A DNA stretch of 64,000 nucleotides from Rhodobacteraceae bacterium HIMB11 (lineage in GTDB: Bacteria > Pseudomonadota > Alphaproteobacteria > Rhodobacterales > Rhodobacteraceae), in contig AVDB01000003.1 in the NCBI GenBank assembly GCA_000472185.1, forward strand, positions 248,001 to 312,000, given 5' to 3'. Shown piece after piece: positions 1 to 8,679 of the stretch. The position numbers and the translations under genes are program-made. How positions within the stretch are numbered: position 1 is the stretch's first letter; every line of letters begins with the position of its first letter. A model generated the notes under the pieces. That model did no database searches, was not told where the DNA came from, and was given only the letters and a program-made list of their open reading frames with translations.

Positions 1-449
1 TGTTCAGAACACGTTTTGGATTACGCTTGCGCGCCGTGGGCGAAGCCCCCGAGGCCGTCGACACCGCGGGTGTGTCGGTTATTGGCATGCGCTATAGCGC
101 GGTGATTATTTGCGGTGTTTTATGCGGGATCGCGGGGGCCTATATGGCAACTGGTCTGCAGGCAGGGTTCGTAAAGGATATGACCGCAGGACGCGGATAC
201 ATCGCCTTGGCCGCCCTAATCTTTGCCAAGTGGCGTCCGTGGTATGCGCTGTCGTCTTGCCTATTGTTTGGCTTCTTACAGGCGGTGGCCCTGCGTCCAG
301 ACTTGATCAAAGGGTATCTTGGGTTTGAGGTTCAGGTGCAATTATTGGACGCCCTGCCCTATATTTTGACGGTCATTATCCTTGCTGGTTTTGTAGGGAA
401 AGCAATCCCGCCACGTGCGGGTGGCGAACCTTATGTGAAAGAACGATAA
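1..449 (+). CDS. ABC transporter permease, BMP/nucleoside-simple sugar type (5' partial)
   Basis: This is the C-terminal part of an inner-membrane permease; its reading frame is open from base 3 and runs in from outside the window. The stretch LRAVGEAPEAVDTAGVSV followed by hydrophobic helices is characteristic of the permeases paired with BMP/PnrA-type lipoproteins, which take up nucleosides or simple sugars. At least three membrane segments remain, and the protein ends in a short charged tail. The rest of the transporter (ATPase, second permease, binding protein) must lie to the left. The substrate cannot be told from this fragment. Confidence 0.85.
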   Translation, partial: FRTRFGLRLRAVGEAPEAVDTAGVSVIGMRYSAVIICGVLCGIAGAYMATGLQAGFVKDMTAGRGYIALAALIFAKWRPWYALSSCLLFGFLQAVALRPDLIKGYLGFEVQVQLLDALPYILTVIILAGFVGKAIPPRAGGEPYVKER

Positions 450-475
450 ATTTTTGCACTCTCGTGGGCCTTTCC

Positions 476-500
476 AGCCCTTGAGGGCTTGCAATTTTTA
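476..500 (+). terminator. Weak intrinsic terminator after the ABC permease
   Basis: A short stem AGCCC-TTGA-GGGCT (476-489) is followed by a T-rich tail (TGCAATTTTT). It lies between the permease stop and the exporter start. The stem is only 5 bp, so it is probably a weak terminator. Confidence 0.4.
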
Positions 501-517
501 AATGTCTTGCGCTAGGG

Positions 518-1444
518 ATGCTCATGCAAATCTACCTGCCCATCGCCGAAGTTTCTGTGAACATCTTTCTCCTCCTTGGACTTGGGGGAATCGTTGGTGT
601 TTTGTCAGGTATGTTTGGGGTTGGCGGTGGCTTTCTGATGACGCCACTCTTGTTTTTCATTGGCATCCCACCTGCCGTGGCTGTCGCGACTGAGGCGAAC
701 CAAATTGTTGCCTCCTCCTTCTCGGGCGTGCTGGCCCATTTCAGGCGAAAAACCGTTGATTTCAAAATGGGAACGGTGCTGTTGATCGGCGGTCTGACGG
801 GGGCCGCAGTTGGTGTTGTTATCTTCAATTACCTTAAGGCGCAGGGGCAAGTCGACCTGTTGGTCAAGCTGTGCTACGTCGTCTTTTTGGGCGTCATCGG
901 GTCGCTGATGTTTGTCGAAAGCCTGAATGCGCTGCGCAAATCGCGCAAAAACGCAACTGTTACAACCACACGCCGTCAACGCGGTTGGATGCAGGCGCTG
1001 CCGTTCAAAACACGTTTCCGCACCTCTGGCCTTTATATCTCGGTATTGCCGCCATTGGTTGTGGGACTGTTTGTTGGGATCCTATCCGCAATCATGGGTG
1101 TTGGAGGCGGGTTCATTATGGTGCCCGCGATGATTTATTTGCTGGGTATGCCGACCAAGGTCGTTGTGGGGACATCCCTATTCCAAATCATTTTCGTCAC
1201 GGGTTTCACAACGCTGCTACACGCAACCACGAACTATACCGTTGATATGGCGCTTGCTGTTTTGTTGTTGGTGGGCGGCGTAATCGGCGCACAAATTGGC
1301 ACGCAAATCGGTACACGCCTACGCGCAGAACAACTGCGTATTTTGCTGGCAATGATGGTTTTGGCGGTCTGCTTCAAATTGGCCTTGGACCTGTTGATTG
1401 AGCCGAGTGAACTTTATTCCCTTGGCGCAGCAGGAGGCCATTGA
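518..1444 (+). CDS. TauE/SafE family sulfite or anion exporter
   Basis: Polytopic inner-membrane protein of about 308 residues with the two-half architecture of the TauE/SafE (DUF81) family. Each half begins with a glycine-rich motif: SGMFGVGGGFLMTPLL near residue 30 and SAIMGVGGGFIMVPAM near residue 190. Members export sulfite, sulfoacetate or similar anions. The first ATG is at 518; a second in-frame ATG at 524 is better spaced from the AGGG at 514-517 and may be the true start. The stop overlaps the next gene's start as TGATG, so the two are translationally coupled. The substrate is not shown by sequence. Confidence 0.9.
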   Translation: MLMQIYLPIAEVSVNIFLLLGLGGIVGVLSGMFGVGGGFLMTPLLFFIGIPPAVAVATEANQIVASSFSGVLAHFRRKTVDFKMGTVLLIGGLTGAAVGVVIFNYLKAQGQVDLLVKLCYVVFLGVIGSLMFVESLNALRKSRKNATVTTTRRQRGWMQALPFKTRFRTSGLYISVLPPLVVGLFVGILSAIMGVGGGFIMVPAMIYLLGMPTKVVVGTSLFQIIFVTGFTTLLHATTNYTVDMALAVLLLVGGVIGAQIGTQIGTRLRAEQLRILLAMMVLAVCFKLALDLLIEPSELYSLGAAGGH

Positions 1445-2199
1445 TGCGCATTTTGGCCCTCATCCTTTGTATGATCCCTCTCTTCGCTTCTGGCGAGGAA
1501 ATCGTATTGGGGATGAGCCAGGACGAAGTGGCCATCACCGCCACATTTGATGGCTCAAACATTCTCGTATTTGGAGCTATCAAGCGCGAAAGCGCCATTC
1601 CCGAGGGGGAATTGGGGGTCATCGTTACGATTGCCGGCCCATCAGAACCCGTCGCAGTACACCGCAAGGAACGCAGGTTCGGCATATGGGTAAACACAGA
1701 CACCGTCGAAGTGGATGCCGCGCCCAGCTTTTATGCGATTGCAACCAGCGCACCATTGGACCGTATCCTGAAAGATACCGAAGATTTGCGTCACCAAATT
1801 TCCATTGAACGCGCAATCCGTTCGGTTGGTGCCCCTATGACAATTACGGATGCCAATGCATTTAGCGATGCGGTGATCCGTATTCGTAAATCTCAGGACC
1901 TCTATAAACGGTCGGAAAACTCTGTTCTGGTGGATCAAGAAACTTTGTTTAGGACATCGGTTGATATGCCCGCAAACCTGACTGAGGGTGATTATTACAC
2001 ACGCATTTTCCTGACCCGTGACGGACAGGTTACCAGCGAATTAGAAACGACCATCGACGTGAAAAAGGTTGGTTTGGAACGTTTCCTTTACAATCTTTCT
2101 CGTCAACAGCCCTTTATTTACGGACTGCTATCATTGGCGATTGCAATTTTGGCGGGGTGGCTTGCGTCCAGCTTTTTCCGCATGATCCGCGGCACCTAA
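1444..2199 (+). CDS. TIGR02186 family exported/membrane-anchored protein
   Basis: About 251 residues. It has an N-terminal signal peptide (MRILALILCMIPLFASG, then EE), a periplasmic body that opens with EIVLGMSQDEVAIT, and a C-terminal membrane helix followed by FFRMIRGT. This matches the alphaproteobacterial TIGR02186 family, which is usually found beside TauE/SafE exporters, as here. I chose ATG 1444 over the TTG at 1441 because it gives a TGATG overlap with the exporter stop. It is likely an accessory subunit of the exporter; its biochemical role is unknown. Confidence 0.82.
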   Translation: MRILALILCMIPLFASGEEIVLGMSQDEVAITATFDGSNILVFGAIKRESAIPEGELGVIVTIAGPSEPVAVHRKERRFGIWVNTDTVEVDAAPSFYAIATSAPLDRILKDTEDLRHQISIERAIRSVGAPMTITDANAFSDAVIRIRKSQDLYKRSENSVLVDQETLFRTSVDMPANLTEGDYYTRIFLTRDGQVTSELETTIDVKKVGLERFLYNLSRQQPFIYGLLSLAIAILAGWLASSFFRMIRGT

Positions 2200-2265
2200 A
2201 AAACTTGGATGTTCTAGGGTGGCGCAAACGCGCCTCCCCTCTCTCTTACTTCAGATTTTGAATAG

Positions 2266-3033
2266 TCAGCGTGGTGCCATCCGGATTGCACCATCAAGGC
2301 GGATCGTTTCACCGTTCAGCATGTCATTATCAATGATATGACGCACCATCTTTGCATATTCCGCAGGCGCACCCAAACGCGATGGAAATGGAACCTGCGC
2401 GCCCAAGCTATCCTGAACCTCTTGTGGCAGGCTTTCCAATAAGGGGGTCAGGAACAGACCGGGTGCTATTGAAACAACCCGAATACCCAACTGTGACAGA
2501 TCGCGTGCCATCGGTAGTGTCATACCAACGATGCCCCCCTTGGATGCGGCATAGGCGACCTGACCAACTTGGCCCTCATAGGCTGCAACAGACGCGGTGT
2601 TGACAATCACACCACGTCCCCCATCCGCAGTGACAGGGTCATTCAGTGCCATGTGTTTCGCGGCAATCGAGGCCACGTTGAACGACCCGATCAGGTTCAC
2701 GCCAATGGTTTTCGAAAACAACTCTGGCGGATGCGCCTCACCACGAGATACTGTTTTTGCAGCAGGACCAATGCCCGCGCAATTTACCGCGATATGCAAC
2801 GCGCCATGATCTGCGACAACCTGCTCGATCGATTTGGCGATCTCGTCCGCATTTGAAACATCGACGCGCATGAATGACGCACCAGTCGCCGCTGCATGTT
2901 GTTCGCCCATCTCGGCATTCATATCAAAAATAACCACCTGGGCGCCTGCATCACGCAGTGCAGCAACCGTTGCTGCGCCAAGTCCCGATGCACCGCCCGT
3001 TACGATTGCCACGTGATCTTTTGTAATATCCAT
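2266..3033 (-). CDS. SDR family 3-hydroxyacyl-CoA dehydrogenase-like protein
   Basis: A 255-residue short-chain dehydrogenase. The NAD-binding motif TGGASGLGAA lies near residue 14, NCAGIG near 85, and the catalytic pattern is Ser in NTASVAAYEG followed by YAASKGG (Tyr and Lys). The overall pattern, with VNLIGSFNV and APGLFLTPLLESLP, resembles the type II 3-hydroxyacyl-CoA dehydrogenase (HSD17B10-like) group used in fatty or branched-chain acyl-CoA oxidation. The start ATG is preceded by AGGAGA. It is divergent from the thioesterase and close to leucine-degradation genes, which fits an acyl-CoA role. Exact substrate is inferred only. Confidence 0.85.
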   Translation of the reverse strand: MDITKDHVAIVTGGASGLGAATVAALRDAGAQVVIFDMNAEMGEQHAAATGASFMRVDVSNADEIAKSIEQVVADHGALHIAVNCAGIGPAAKTVSRGEAHPPELFSKTIGVNLIGSFNVASIAAKHMALNDPVTADGGRGVIVNTASVAAYEGQVGQVAYAASKGGIVGMTLPMARDLSQLGIRVVSIAPGLFLTPLLESLPQEVQDSLGAQVPFPSRLGAPAEYAKMVRHIIDNDMLNGETIRLDGAIRMAPR

Positions 3034-3156
3034 AGTCTTCTCCTAAGTTGCCCCAATATTTTCCGCAAATCCCCAGAACACAATGCCCAAATTGCAGAAC
3101 TTAACGTCGCTTGATTTGAATTGGGTTTTATGCAGAGTTTGCAGAGAGGAGAAGTC

Positions 3157-3591
3157 ATGTCAAAGTCAGGCCCGAGCCCCCGTTCCGCATATAGCGATTT
3201 CCAAAGCCTTCAGACCCGTTGGGAGGATAATGACGCCTATGGTCACATGAACAACATCGTGCATTATTCCCTGATTGATACGGCCGTCACCAATTGGCAG
3301 CGGGATCGAGGCTTTTTCGATGTTGATGACGTCAAATTTATGGTGGTCCAAAGTGGATGCACCTATTTCGCTGAGGCACGATATCCTGATACGGTTCATG
3401 CGGGCCTGAGGGTTGCAAAAATCGGACGCACCTCTTGGACCTATGAAATTGGTTTATTTCGCAACGAAGAAAACGCTGCATTTGCCGAAGGATTTTTCGC
3501 ACAAGTCCAAGTGGATGATGACACAGGTCGGCCAAGTCCAATCAAAGACACCTTCCGCCAACATCTGGAACAGATATTGGTGTCCCCCTAA
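3157..3591 (+). CDS. Acyl-CoA thioesterase, 4HBT/YbgC hotdog family
   Basis: About 144 residues with a hotdog thioesterase fold. The sequence TRWEDNDAYGHMNNIVHY contains the catalytic Asp and the HMNN signature of the 4-hydroxybenzoyl-CoA thioesterase family. Enzymes of this group hydrolyse acyl-CoA to free acid and CoA in the cytoplasm. The open frame extends upstream to 3121, but ATG 3157 has a strong ribosome binding site (GAGGAGAAG) and gives the normal family length. It faces away from the SDR and converges on liuC. Confidence 0.85.
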   Translation: MSKSGPSPRSAYSDFQSLQTRWEDNDAYGHMNNIVHYSLIDTAVTNWQRDRGFFDVDDVKFMVVQSGCTYFAEARYPDTVHAGLRVAKIGRTSWTYEIGLFRNEENAAFAEGFFAQVQVDDDTGRPSPIKDTFRQHLEQILVSP

Positions 3592-3693
3592 GGTTCGCGG
3601 AACGCTTCTCTGGATTTATAGAGGGGTCTTAGACGATATTGCAATTCAGCGACAGTTCCCCTGCGATAACCTGTGCTCGTGGGAACCTTAGGG
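3586..3693. repeat. 108-bp segment with perfect 11-bp terminal inverted repeats between convergent genes
   Basis: CCCTAAGGTTC at 3586-3596 is repeated in inverted orientation as GAACCTTAGGG at 3683-3693. Each arm contains the stop codon of a flanking gene (thioesterase TAA at 3589-3591, liuC stop at 3688-3690). The 86 bp between are non-coding. It could be a small MITE-like insertion or a long-range hairpin at the junction of two convergent transcripts. No target-site duplication is obvious. Confidence 0.4.
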
Positions 3694-4473
3694 CATCCAG
3701 CGGGGTTTGGTTTTACCCAAGAATGCTGAAATTCCATGCTCTGCTTCTTCACCTTCCCACGTGTCGGCAAGCGCTTGGATCGTCATATCAATAATGTTTA
3801 GGGTAATTTTCGGCCCCAGTGATCGCGCCAATTTTTTGGATACCGCGACAGCATTGGGCGCCACCGATAAATATGGCGCAACTTCGGCCTCGATTTGCGC
3901 GTCTAAATCGTCACCTGCGGCGACACGTGATACGATGCCCAATTCCTTTGCTTCTCCGGCTGAAAAAATTCGGGCAGACATAAATACGCGTCTCGCCTGC
4001 CCTTCGCCCATGCGTGCGATGACATATGGGGATATCGTTGCGGGGATCAAACCTAAGCGCGTTTCTGTCAGGCCAAATTTTGTCCCCTGTTCTGCAATCA
4101 CGCAGTCGCAAACGCAACACATTCCGATGCCACCACCAAACGCACCACCGTGAACGCGACCGATTAACGGGGCATCCAATTCATTCAGTGCGTTTAGCAT
4201 CATGGCAAGTTTACGTGCCTCATGCATTCGGGTTGCGCGGTCTGCATCAATCTGTGCCTTCATCCACCCCAAATCCCCGCCTGCACAGAACACATCACCT
4301 GCGCCAGATAACACAACAACGCGTGCGCCTTTGGGCAGGTTCGATGCGAAATGCGTCAACTCTTCAATCATTAACGCGGACAGGGCATTTTTCTTTTCCG
4401 CGCGATCAAGGCGCAGGGAAACAACGCCCCGCTCATCCATTTGAACACTGATCGTTGAATAGTCATGTGTCAT
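3688..4473 (-). CDS. liuC: Enoyl-CoA hydratase/isomerase, probable methylglutaconyl-CoA hydratase
   Basis: About 261 residues of the crotonase superfamily. The oxyanion-hole segments are LSGAGDVFCAGGDLGWM (near 70) and GRVHGGAFGGGIGM (near 105). Together with its neighbour HMG-CoA lyase, this suggests the leucine-degradation step 3-methylglutaconyl-CoA to HMG-CoA. I chose ATG 4473: AAGGGG lies just upstream, it overlaps the end of mvaB by 11 bp, and an earlier start would add 21 unlikely residues. Crotonase enzymes are hard to separate by sequence, so the substrate rests mainly on context. Confidence 0.83.
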   Translation of the reverse strand: MTHDYSTISVQMDERGVVSLRLDRAEKKNALSALMIEELTHFASNLPKGARVVVLSGAGDVFCAGGDLGWMKAQIDADRATRMHEARKLAMMLNALNELDAPLIGRVHGGAFGGGIGMCCVCDCVIAEQGTKFGLTETRLGLIPATISPYVIARMGEGQARRVFMSARIFSAGEAKELGIVSRVAAGDDLDAQIEAEVAPYLSVAPNAVAVSKKLARSLGPKITLNIIDMTIQALADTWEGEEAEHGISAFLGKTKPRWMP

Positions 4474-5317
4474 GGCGCAACCCCTTTGCAAAATTGGCAG
4501 CGGCCTGTAGTTGTGCCGTATCCAACCCAGTTTCAAACCCCAGCGACAGCAATAAATCGTTCACCGCTTCGGTCGCAACATTTCCTTTGGCACCTGGCGC
4601 ATAGGGGCAGCCGCCCAAACCACTCACAGCCGCATCAAAGACGCGCAGGCCATGATCCAAAGATACCTGAATATTATCCAACGCACGCGCCTGCGTATCG
4701 TGGTAGTGCCCAGCAAGATGCGTCGGCGGCACCTCATTAAGCACAGCGCGTAGCATTGCGTCAATCGTATTGGGCGTTCCCGCACCAATGGTGTCACCTA
4801 GTGAGATTTCATAACATCCCATGTGCATCAATCGCCCCGCCACATAGGCCACCTTGGCGGGATCTGTTGGTCCGTCATAAGGACAATCCGTGACGCATGA
4901 CACATAGCCACGCACGGGTATCCCCCGAGATTTGGCCGCAACCATGATTGGGGCAAAACGTTCAAAGCTTTCATCAATGGAACAATTGATATTTGCCTGT
5001 GAAAACCCTTCTGATGCGGATCCGAAAATGGCCACCTCGTCCGCTTGTGCCGCCATGGCACCGTCAAAGCCGCGCATGTTTGGGGTGAGTGCCGCATAGC
5101 GTACGTTTGCATCGCGTTTAATCCCCGTCAAAACATCATGCGCATCTGCCATTTGGGGAACCCACTTGGGGCTTACAAAACTTGTCACCTCGATCTTTTG
5201 AAATCCTGCTGCTGTCAGCATATCCACCAATGCAATTTTGTCGGCTGTGCTGATCATTGCCGCTTCATTTTGAAGACCATCACGGGGGCCCATTTCAAAA
5301 ATCGTGACTTTTTCCAT
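4463..5317 (-). CDS. mvaB: Hydroxymethylglutaryl-CoA lyase
   Basis: About 284 residues. The enzyme cleaves HMG-CoA to acetoacetate and acetyl-CoA, the last step of leucine catabolism. The N-terminal FEMGPRDGLQNE carries the metal-binding Asp and substrate residues of the HMGL-like TIM barrel; AGHYHDTQARALDN contains the metal-binding His pair; GLGGCPYAPGAKGNVATE carries the catalytic cysteine loop. The start is ATG 5317, preceded by AAGGAA; the open frame extends 10 codons further without support. It is first of the visible two-gene unit mvaB-liuC. Confidence 0.92.
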   Translation of the reverse strand: MEKVTIFEMGPRDGLQNEAAMISTADKIALVDMLTAAGFQKIEVTSFVSPKWVPQMADAHDVLTGIKRDANVRYAALTPNMRGFDGAMAAQADEVAIFGSASEGFSQANINCSIDESFERFAPIMVAAKSRGIPVRGYVSCVTDCPYDGPTDPAKVAYVAGRLMHMGCYEISLGDTIGAGTPNTIDAMLRAVLNEVPPTHLAGHYHDTQARALDNIQVSLDHGLRVFDAAVSGLGGCPYAPGAKGNVATEAVNDLLLSLGFETGLDTAQLQAAANFAKGLRHDT

Positions 5318-5439
5318 AAATGTCGTTCCTTGTCTTGATTGCAGCATATATTTGGTGCCAACTCATTCAAGACAATTGACAAAGACCGTAGCGTCATCAT
5401 CAATCTAAACAGCAATTTGAACCCCAAAAGGTGACCCCA

Positions 5440-6696
5440 ATGACCGAGCTTGACCCACAATTGATGCAACAGGTGCGCGCGCGTTTCGCCTATGTGGATA
5501 CCTGTCCGTTTCAGGGATCGCGCATTTTCTTTGAAAACGCTGGGGGTGCTTTGACGCTAAATTCTGTTGTTGAAACCTCTACCAAATTTGCGGCAATCCC
5601 CGACAACCAAGGGCGGGACAATGTCGCCTCTCATGGGTTGGTTGATACAATCAACAAGGCGAAATCTGACGCGGCTGATTTGTTTGGCGCATCATCGGGT
5701 CAGTTTTTTGTGGGCGAAAGCGGGACTGAATTATTGTTCCGATTGGTACGTAATGCCGCCACCGCCGCCAAAGCGGGCGGCGTGATTTTGGGATCAACGA
5801 TCGAACATCCCGCCACCCGAAGTGCTGCACAACACTGGGCAGAGAACACAAACCGCCCCTATGTCAGCGTTCCGCATGACAATGAAACGGGCCTAAGCCG
5901 TGCCGAGAACTATGCAAAATATGTAACACCCGACACGCGTGTTGCCTGCATCCTTCACGCATCCCCTGTCACAGGAATGGGTATGGATGTGGCTGCAATT
6001 GCCGCCGCGATCCGCGCGGTGTCTCCTGAATGCTATATTGTCGTGGATGGCGTACAAAACGCAGCACATGGCACATTGGACATCGATTCATATGATGTCG
6101 ATGGATATGCGATTTCGCCCTACAAAATGTTTTCCCGACATGGATATGGATTTGCGTGGGTATCAGATCGTTTTATGCATGCCCCCCATGAACAATTAAT
6201 CGGCGGCCCCGAAACCGCGTGGGAATTTGGCACACGGGATACAGGATCATATGCAACATTTAGCGACGTGGTCAGCTATCTTGACTGGTTGGGTGCACAA
6301 ACCGCCCCATCCGAAAATCGTCGCGAACGCCTGATTGGCGCGGGCAAGGCGATTTTGGCTCATGAAAAGGCACTATGCGATGCAATGATCCAAGGCATCG
6401 GAAATCTGTCAGGGTTGGCGGACATGACAGACGTCGAAATCATCGGCGGGCTTGATAACCCCAATCGCAAAGGAATGGTGTCGTTTCGGATCAAAGGCAG
6501 GGCCTCTGCTGAAATTGTAACAGCGCTAAACGAACGCGGCATTCGAACCCATACGCGCAAGGCGGACCACTATTCTGGTAATGTCCTTGATCCGCTGGGG
6601 TGGAGCGATTGCGTCAGGGTTTCCATGTGTCACTACAACACGATGGACGAAGTGCGCAGTTTCCTGACCGCGATGACGGAAATATCGGATCTATAA
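5440..6696 (+). CDS. Class V aminotransferase / cysteine desulfurase-like PLP enzyme
   Basis: About 418 residues, fold type I PLP enzyme. FFENAGGALTL near the N-terminus, VVDGVQNAAHGTLD (the Asp that contacts the PLP ring) and SPYKMFSRHG with the Schiff-base lysine are visible. This is the pattern of the VC1184/TIGR01976-type cysteine desulfurase-like family. No clear catalytic Cys loop like that of IscS/SufS is seen, so it need not be a sulfur donor. ATG 5440 follows AAGGTG at good spacing. It is divergent from mvaB. Substrate unknown. Confidence 0.78.
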   Translation: MTELDPQLMQQVRARFAYVDTCPFQGSRIFFENAGGALTLNSVVETSTKFAAIPDNQGRDNVASHGLVDTINKAKSDAADLFGASSGQFFVGESGTELLFRLVRNAATAAKAGGVILGSTIEHPATRSAAQHWAENTNRPYVSVPHDNETGLSRAENYAKYVTPDTRVACILHASPVTGMGMDVAAIAAAIRAVSPECYIVVDGVQNAAHGTLDIDSYDVDGYAISPYKMFSRHGYGFAWVSDRFMHAPHEQLIGGPETAWEFGTRDTGSYATFSDVVSYLDWLGAQTAPSENRRERLIGAGKAILAHEKALCDAMIQGIGNLSGLADMTDVEIIGGLDNPNRKGMVSFRIKGRASAEIVTALNERGIRTHTRKADHYSGNVLDPLGWSDCVRVSMCHYNTMDEVRSFLTAMTEISDL

Positions 6697-7275
6697 ATCC
6701 CGTGCCCAAAACTGAAGTGGTTTTGGGGTTTCATGGGCTACATCGGTATCTTTCCAGCGAAAATGCGCAATGGCTTTTGGAATGGGGCGATAGCCCCGTT
6801 TTTCCCAAAACCCATCCAGCGGGCGATAACCAGCGGGGCGCAGGGGATGATCCACGGGGCGCTGGACCGAGCAAAACGCCACTTTGCTGCATCCCAAGGC
6901 GCGTGCATGCTCTTCTCGCAGAACAAAAAACCTATGCCCGATCCCAGACCCGCGATAGGTGTTCAACAAAACGGATTCAGCACAATAGAAAACTTGCGAC
7001 AAATCCCAATTCAGGTCCTGAAAGGCTGATGCAAATTCATCCGCGTGATCCAACATTGGTGTCCCTGTGGCGGCACCAATCAACTCAGTGCCGTCAAATG
7101 CGCCAACCAAAACTGCGGCGGGATTATTGCGATAGGCATTTAGGTAATCACGTTCGTAGTCTAAATCACCGTCGTACAAATAGGGCCATTCCCGAAACAC
7201 CGTAATACGCAGCCGCGCGACATCCTCTAATGCCGCATCTATTGCAGCGCCCGTTAAAACGCGGACATCAATCAT
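6691..7275 (-). CDS. GNAT family N-acetyltransferase
   Basis: About 194 residues. The acetyl-CoA binding motif is seen as NTYRGSGIGHRFFVLREEHAR (positions near 115-135), followed by VAFCSVQRPVDHP. Upstream, LRITVFREWPYLYDGDLDYE resembles a GNAT subgroup seen in proteobacteria whose substrate is not known. The start ATG 7275 overlaps the stop of the NTF2-like gene as ATGA, and it is the last gene of the murA-hisD operon. The 3' end overlaps the end of the converging PLP-enzyme gene by 6 bp. Confidence 0.8.
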   Translation of the reverse strand: MIDVRVLTGAAIDAALEDVARLRITVFREWPYLYDGDLDYERDYLNAYRNNPAAVLVGAFDGTELIGAATGTPMLDHADEFASAFQDLNWDLSQVFYCAESVLLNTYRGSGIGHRFFVLREEHARALGCSKVAFCSVQRPVDHPLRPAGYRPLDGFWEKRGYRPIPKAIAHFRWKDTDVAHETPKPLQFWARDL

Positions 7276-7664
7276 GAAACCTGTGCCGTCCAATCCGCAA
7301 GATTGTAATAGGTCACAACGCGCGTGATCTTATCATTCGACAGCGAAAAAAACGACCCCGCAGGCAGTTGATAATTTTGGCCCCGCGCTTCGGGTAATCC
7401 CGCATCGGTTTTTAGGTAAGCACCATTTACAACATATTCCGCAGCCGCGCGTGATCCGTCAGGGTTTGAAAATATCACCATATCGGTCAGGTTTTCACGA
7501 TAGCATTCGTTCATATGTTGGCAAAAGCTGCGAAACGCATCCTTGCCTATGCGCACCTGACCTTCATTCACATGATGCGCCACTGCATCGTCCAGACAAT
7601 TCACCATGCCATCGACATCACCTGCATTAAACGCATTGAAATATGTTTGGATTGTTGGATGCAT
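7272..7664 (-). CDS. NTF2-like / ketosteroid isomerase-related protein
   Basis: A 130-residue single-domain protein of the SnoaL/NTF2-like fold. It opens with a helix (TIQTYFNAFNAGDVDGMVNCLDDAV), followed by GKDAFRSFCQHMNECY and a beta-rich C-terminus ending TYYNLADW. The pattern fits the TIGR02096 ketosteroid isomerase-related family. No function is established. It starts directly after the phosphatase stop and ends in an ATGA overlap with the GNAT gene, so it is cotranscribed with both. Confidence 0.78.
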   Translation of the reverse strand: MHPTIQTYFNAFNAGDVDGMVNCLDDAVAHHVNEGQVRIGKDAFRSFCQHMNECYRENLTDMVIFSNPDGSRAAAEYVVNGAYLKTDAGLPEARGQNYQLPAGSFFSLSNDKITRVVTYYNLADWTAQVS

Positions 7665-8123
7665 CTACCCCTCCAATGGCGGCCCCCAGCGCCGCGTTAA
7701 TTGATCAACAATTTGATCACGCGTTTGTCGATAAGATGCCAACTTTGTTTCCCGCGTTTCCCCCAATCCCGTCGGATCAAGGATTGGCCAATATTCAACC
7801 GTCAAATGGAAAAACCGCGTCAACTCTAGTGCGCGTCTCTGGCTTGCAGGGGACAGCGCCACGATCAAATCGAACGAGGATAAATCATCGCCCCATTGTT
7901 CCATTTCATCAAAACTGCGCGAACGGTGACGTGACAATTCGACACCGATTTCTTCGCAGGTGGCGATCGCAAATCCGTCTATTTCCAGATCATTGATAAC
8001 ACCAACCGACTGAACATATGTGCCCGTGCCATAGAATTTTTTCATAATGCCTTCGGCCATTGGCGAACGCACAGCATTATGATCGCAGCAAAAAAGGACC
8101 GATTGTGGAAGGTCCTGCCCCAT
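7665..8123 (-). CDS. Low-molecular-weight phosphotyrosine phosphatase / arsenate reductase-like protein
   Basis: A 152-residue protein with an N-terminal P-loop: after SVLFC come CDHNAVRS (Cys-X5-Arg-Ser), the catalytic loop of LMW-PTP and thioredoxin-coupled arsenate reductases. PILDPTG near residue 115 carries a likely general-acid Asp. Position beside UPF0262 and hisD is the standard alphaproteobacterial order, where this gene is single-copy and of uncertain substrate. It begins 2 bp after the UPF0262 stop. I cannot say whether it acts on phosphotyrosine or arsenate. Confidence 0.85.
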   Translation of the reverse strand: MGQDLPQSVLFCCDHNAVRSPMAEGIMKKFYGTGTYVQSVGVINDLEIDGFAIATCEEIGVELSRHRSRSFDEMEQWGDDLSSFDLIVALSPASQRRALELTRFFHLTVEYWPILDPTGLGETRETKLASYRQTRDQIVDQLTRRWGPPLEG

Positions 8124-8125
8124 AC

Positions 8126-8605
8126 CTAGCCCCCGAAATGCAAAACGCAGATCAACGTGAACAGACGGCGTGCGGTGTCATTATCAATATCCGCCTTGCC
8201 CTCTAGGCGTTCCGAGAGCACACGCGCGCCTTCGTTGTGAATGCCACGGCGTGCCATGTCGATCGTTTCGATCTGACTTGGGGGCATGTTTTTGACGGCG
8301 TCATAATAGCTTTCGCAAATGGCCCAGTAATCTTTCACAACCTGGCGAAACGGCGACAGTGACAAATGGAATTCAACCGCCTTTTCACCCGCCTCTGTTG
8401 ACACATCAAACACCAAGCGTTTTTCACGGATGGACAAATCCAACCGATAAGGACCCGCAGGAACGACGCGATCATCGCGTTTGGGCAATGAAAAAACATT
8501 TTCTTCCAACAGATCAAAGATGGCGACGCGCCGCTCTTGCTCAATTTCGGGCGTGGGCGGCGGTAGGTTTCGATCGTCGATTTCGATATGTGCAATACGG
8601 GTCAT
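8126..8605 (-). CDS. UPF0262 family protein
   Basis: A 159-residue soluble protein opening TRIAHIEIDDRNLPPPTPEIEQE and containing FDLLEENVFSLP and DYWAICESYYDAVK. This pattern is typical of UPF0262, a family restricted to alphaproteobacteria and nearly always next to hisD, as here. No signal peptide or membrane segment. Function unknown. AAGGTGAAG precedes the ATG. Confidence 0.88.
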   Translation of the reverse strand: MTRIAHIEIDDRNLPPPTPEIEQERRVAIFDLLEENVFSLPKRDDRVVPAGPYRLDLSIREKRLVFDVSTEAGEKAVEFHLSLSPFRQVVKDYWAICESYYDAVKNMPPSQIETIDMARRGIHNEGARVLSERLEGKADIDNDTARRLFTLICVLHFGG

Positions 8606-8679
8606 AATTCTTCACCTTCGTTTTTGGGCTACTTGACCTTTGAACGCTTTGCAATGGTTCTGTGTGGAAATTGATCTGA

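Noticed and set aside
2221-2234. GGCGC-AAAC-GCGCC hairpin as a terminator between convergent genes
   Set aside because: The stem is only 5 bp and no T run follows on either strand.
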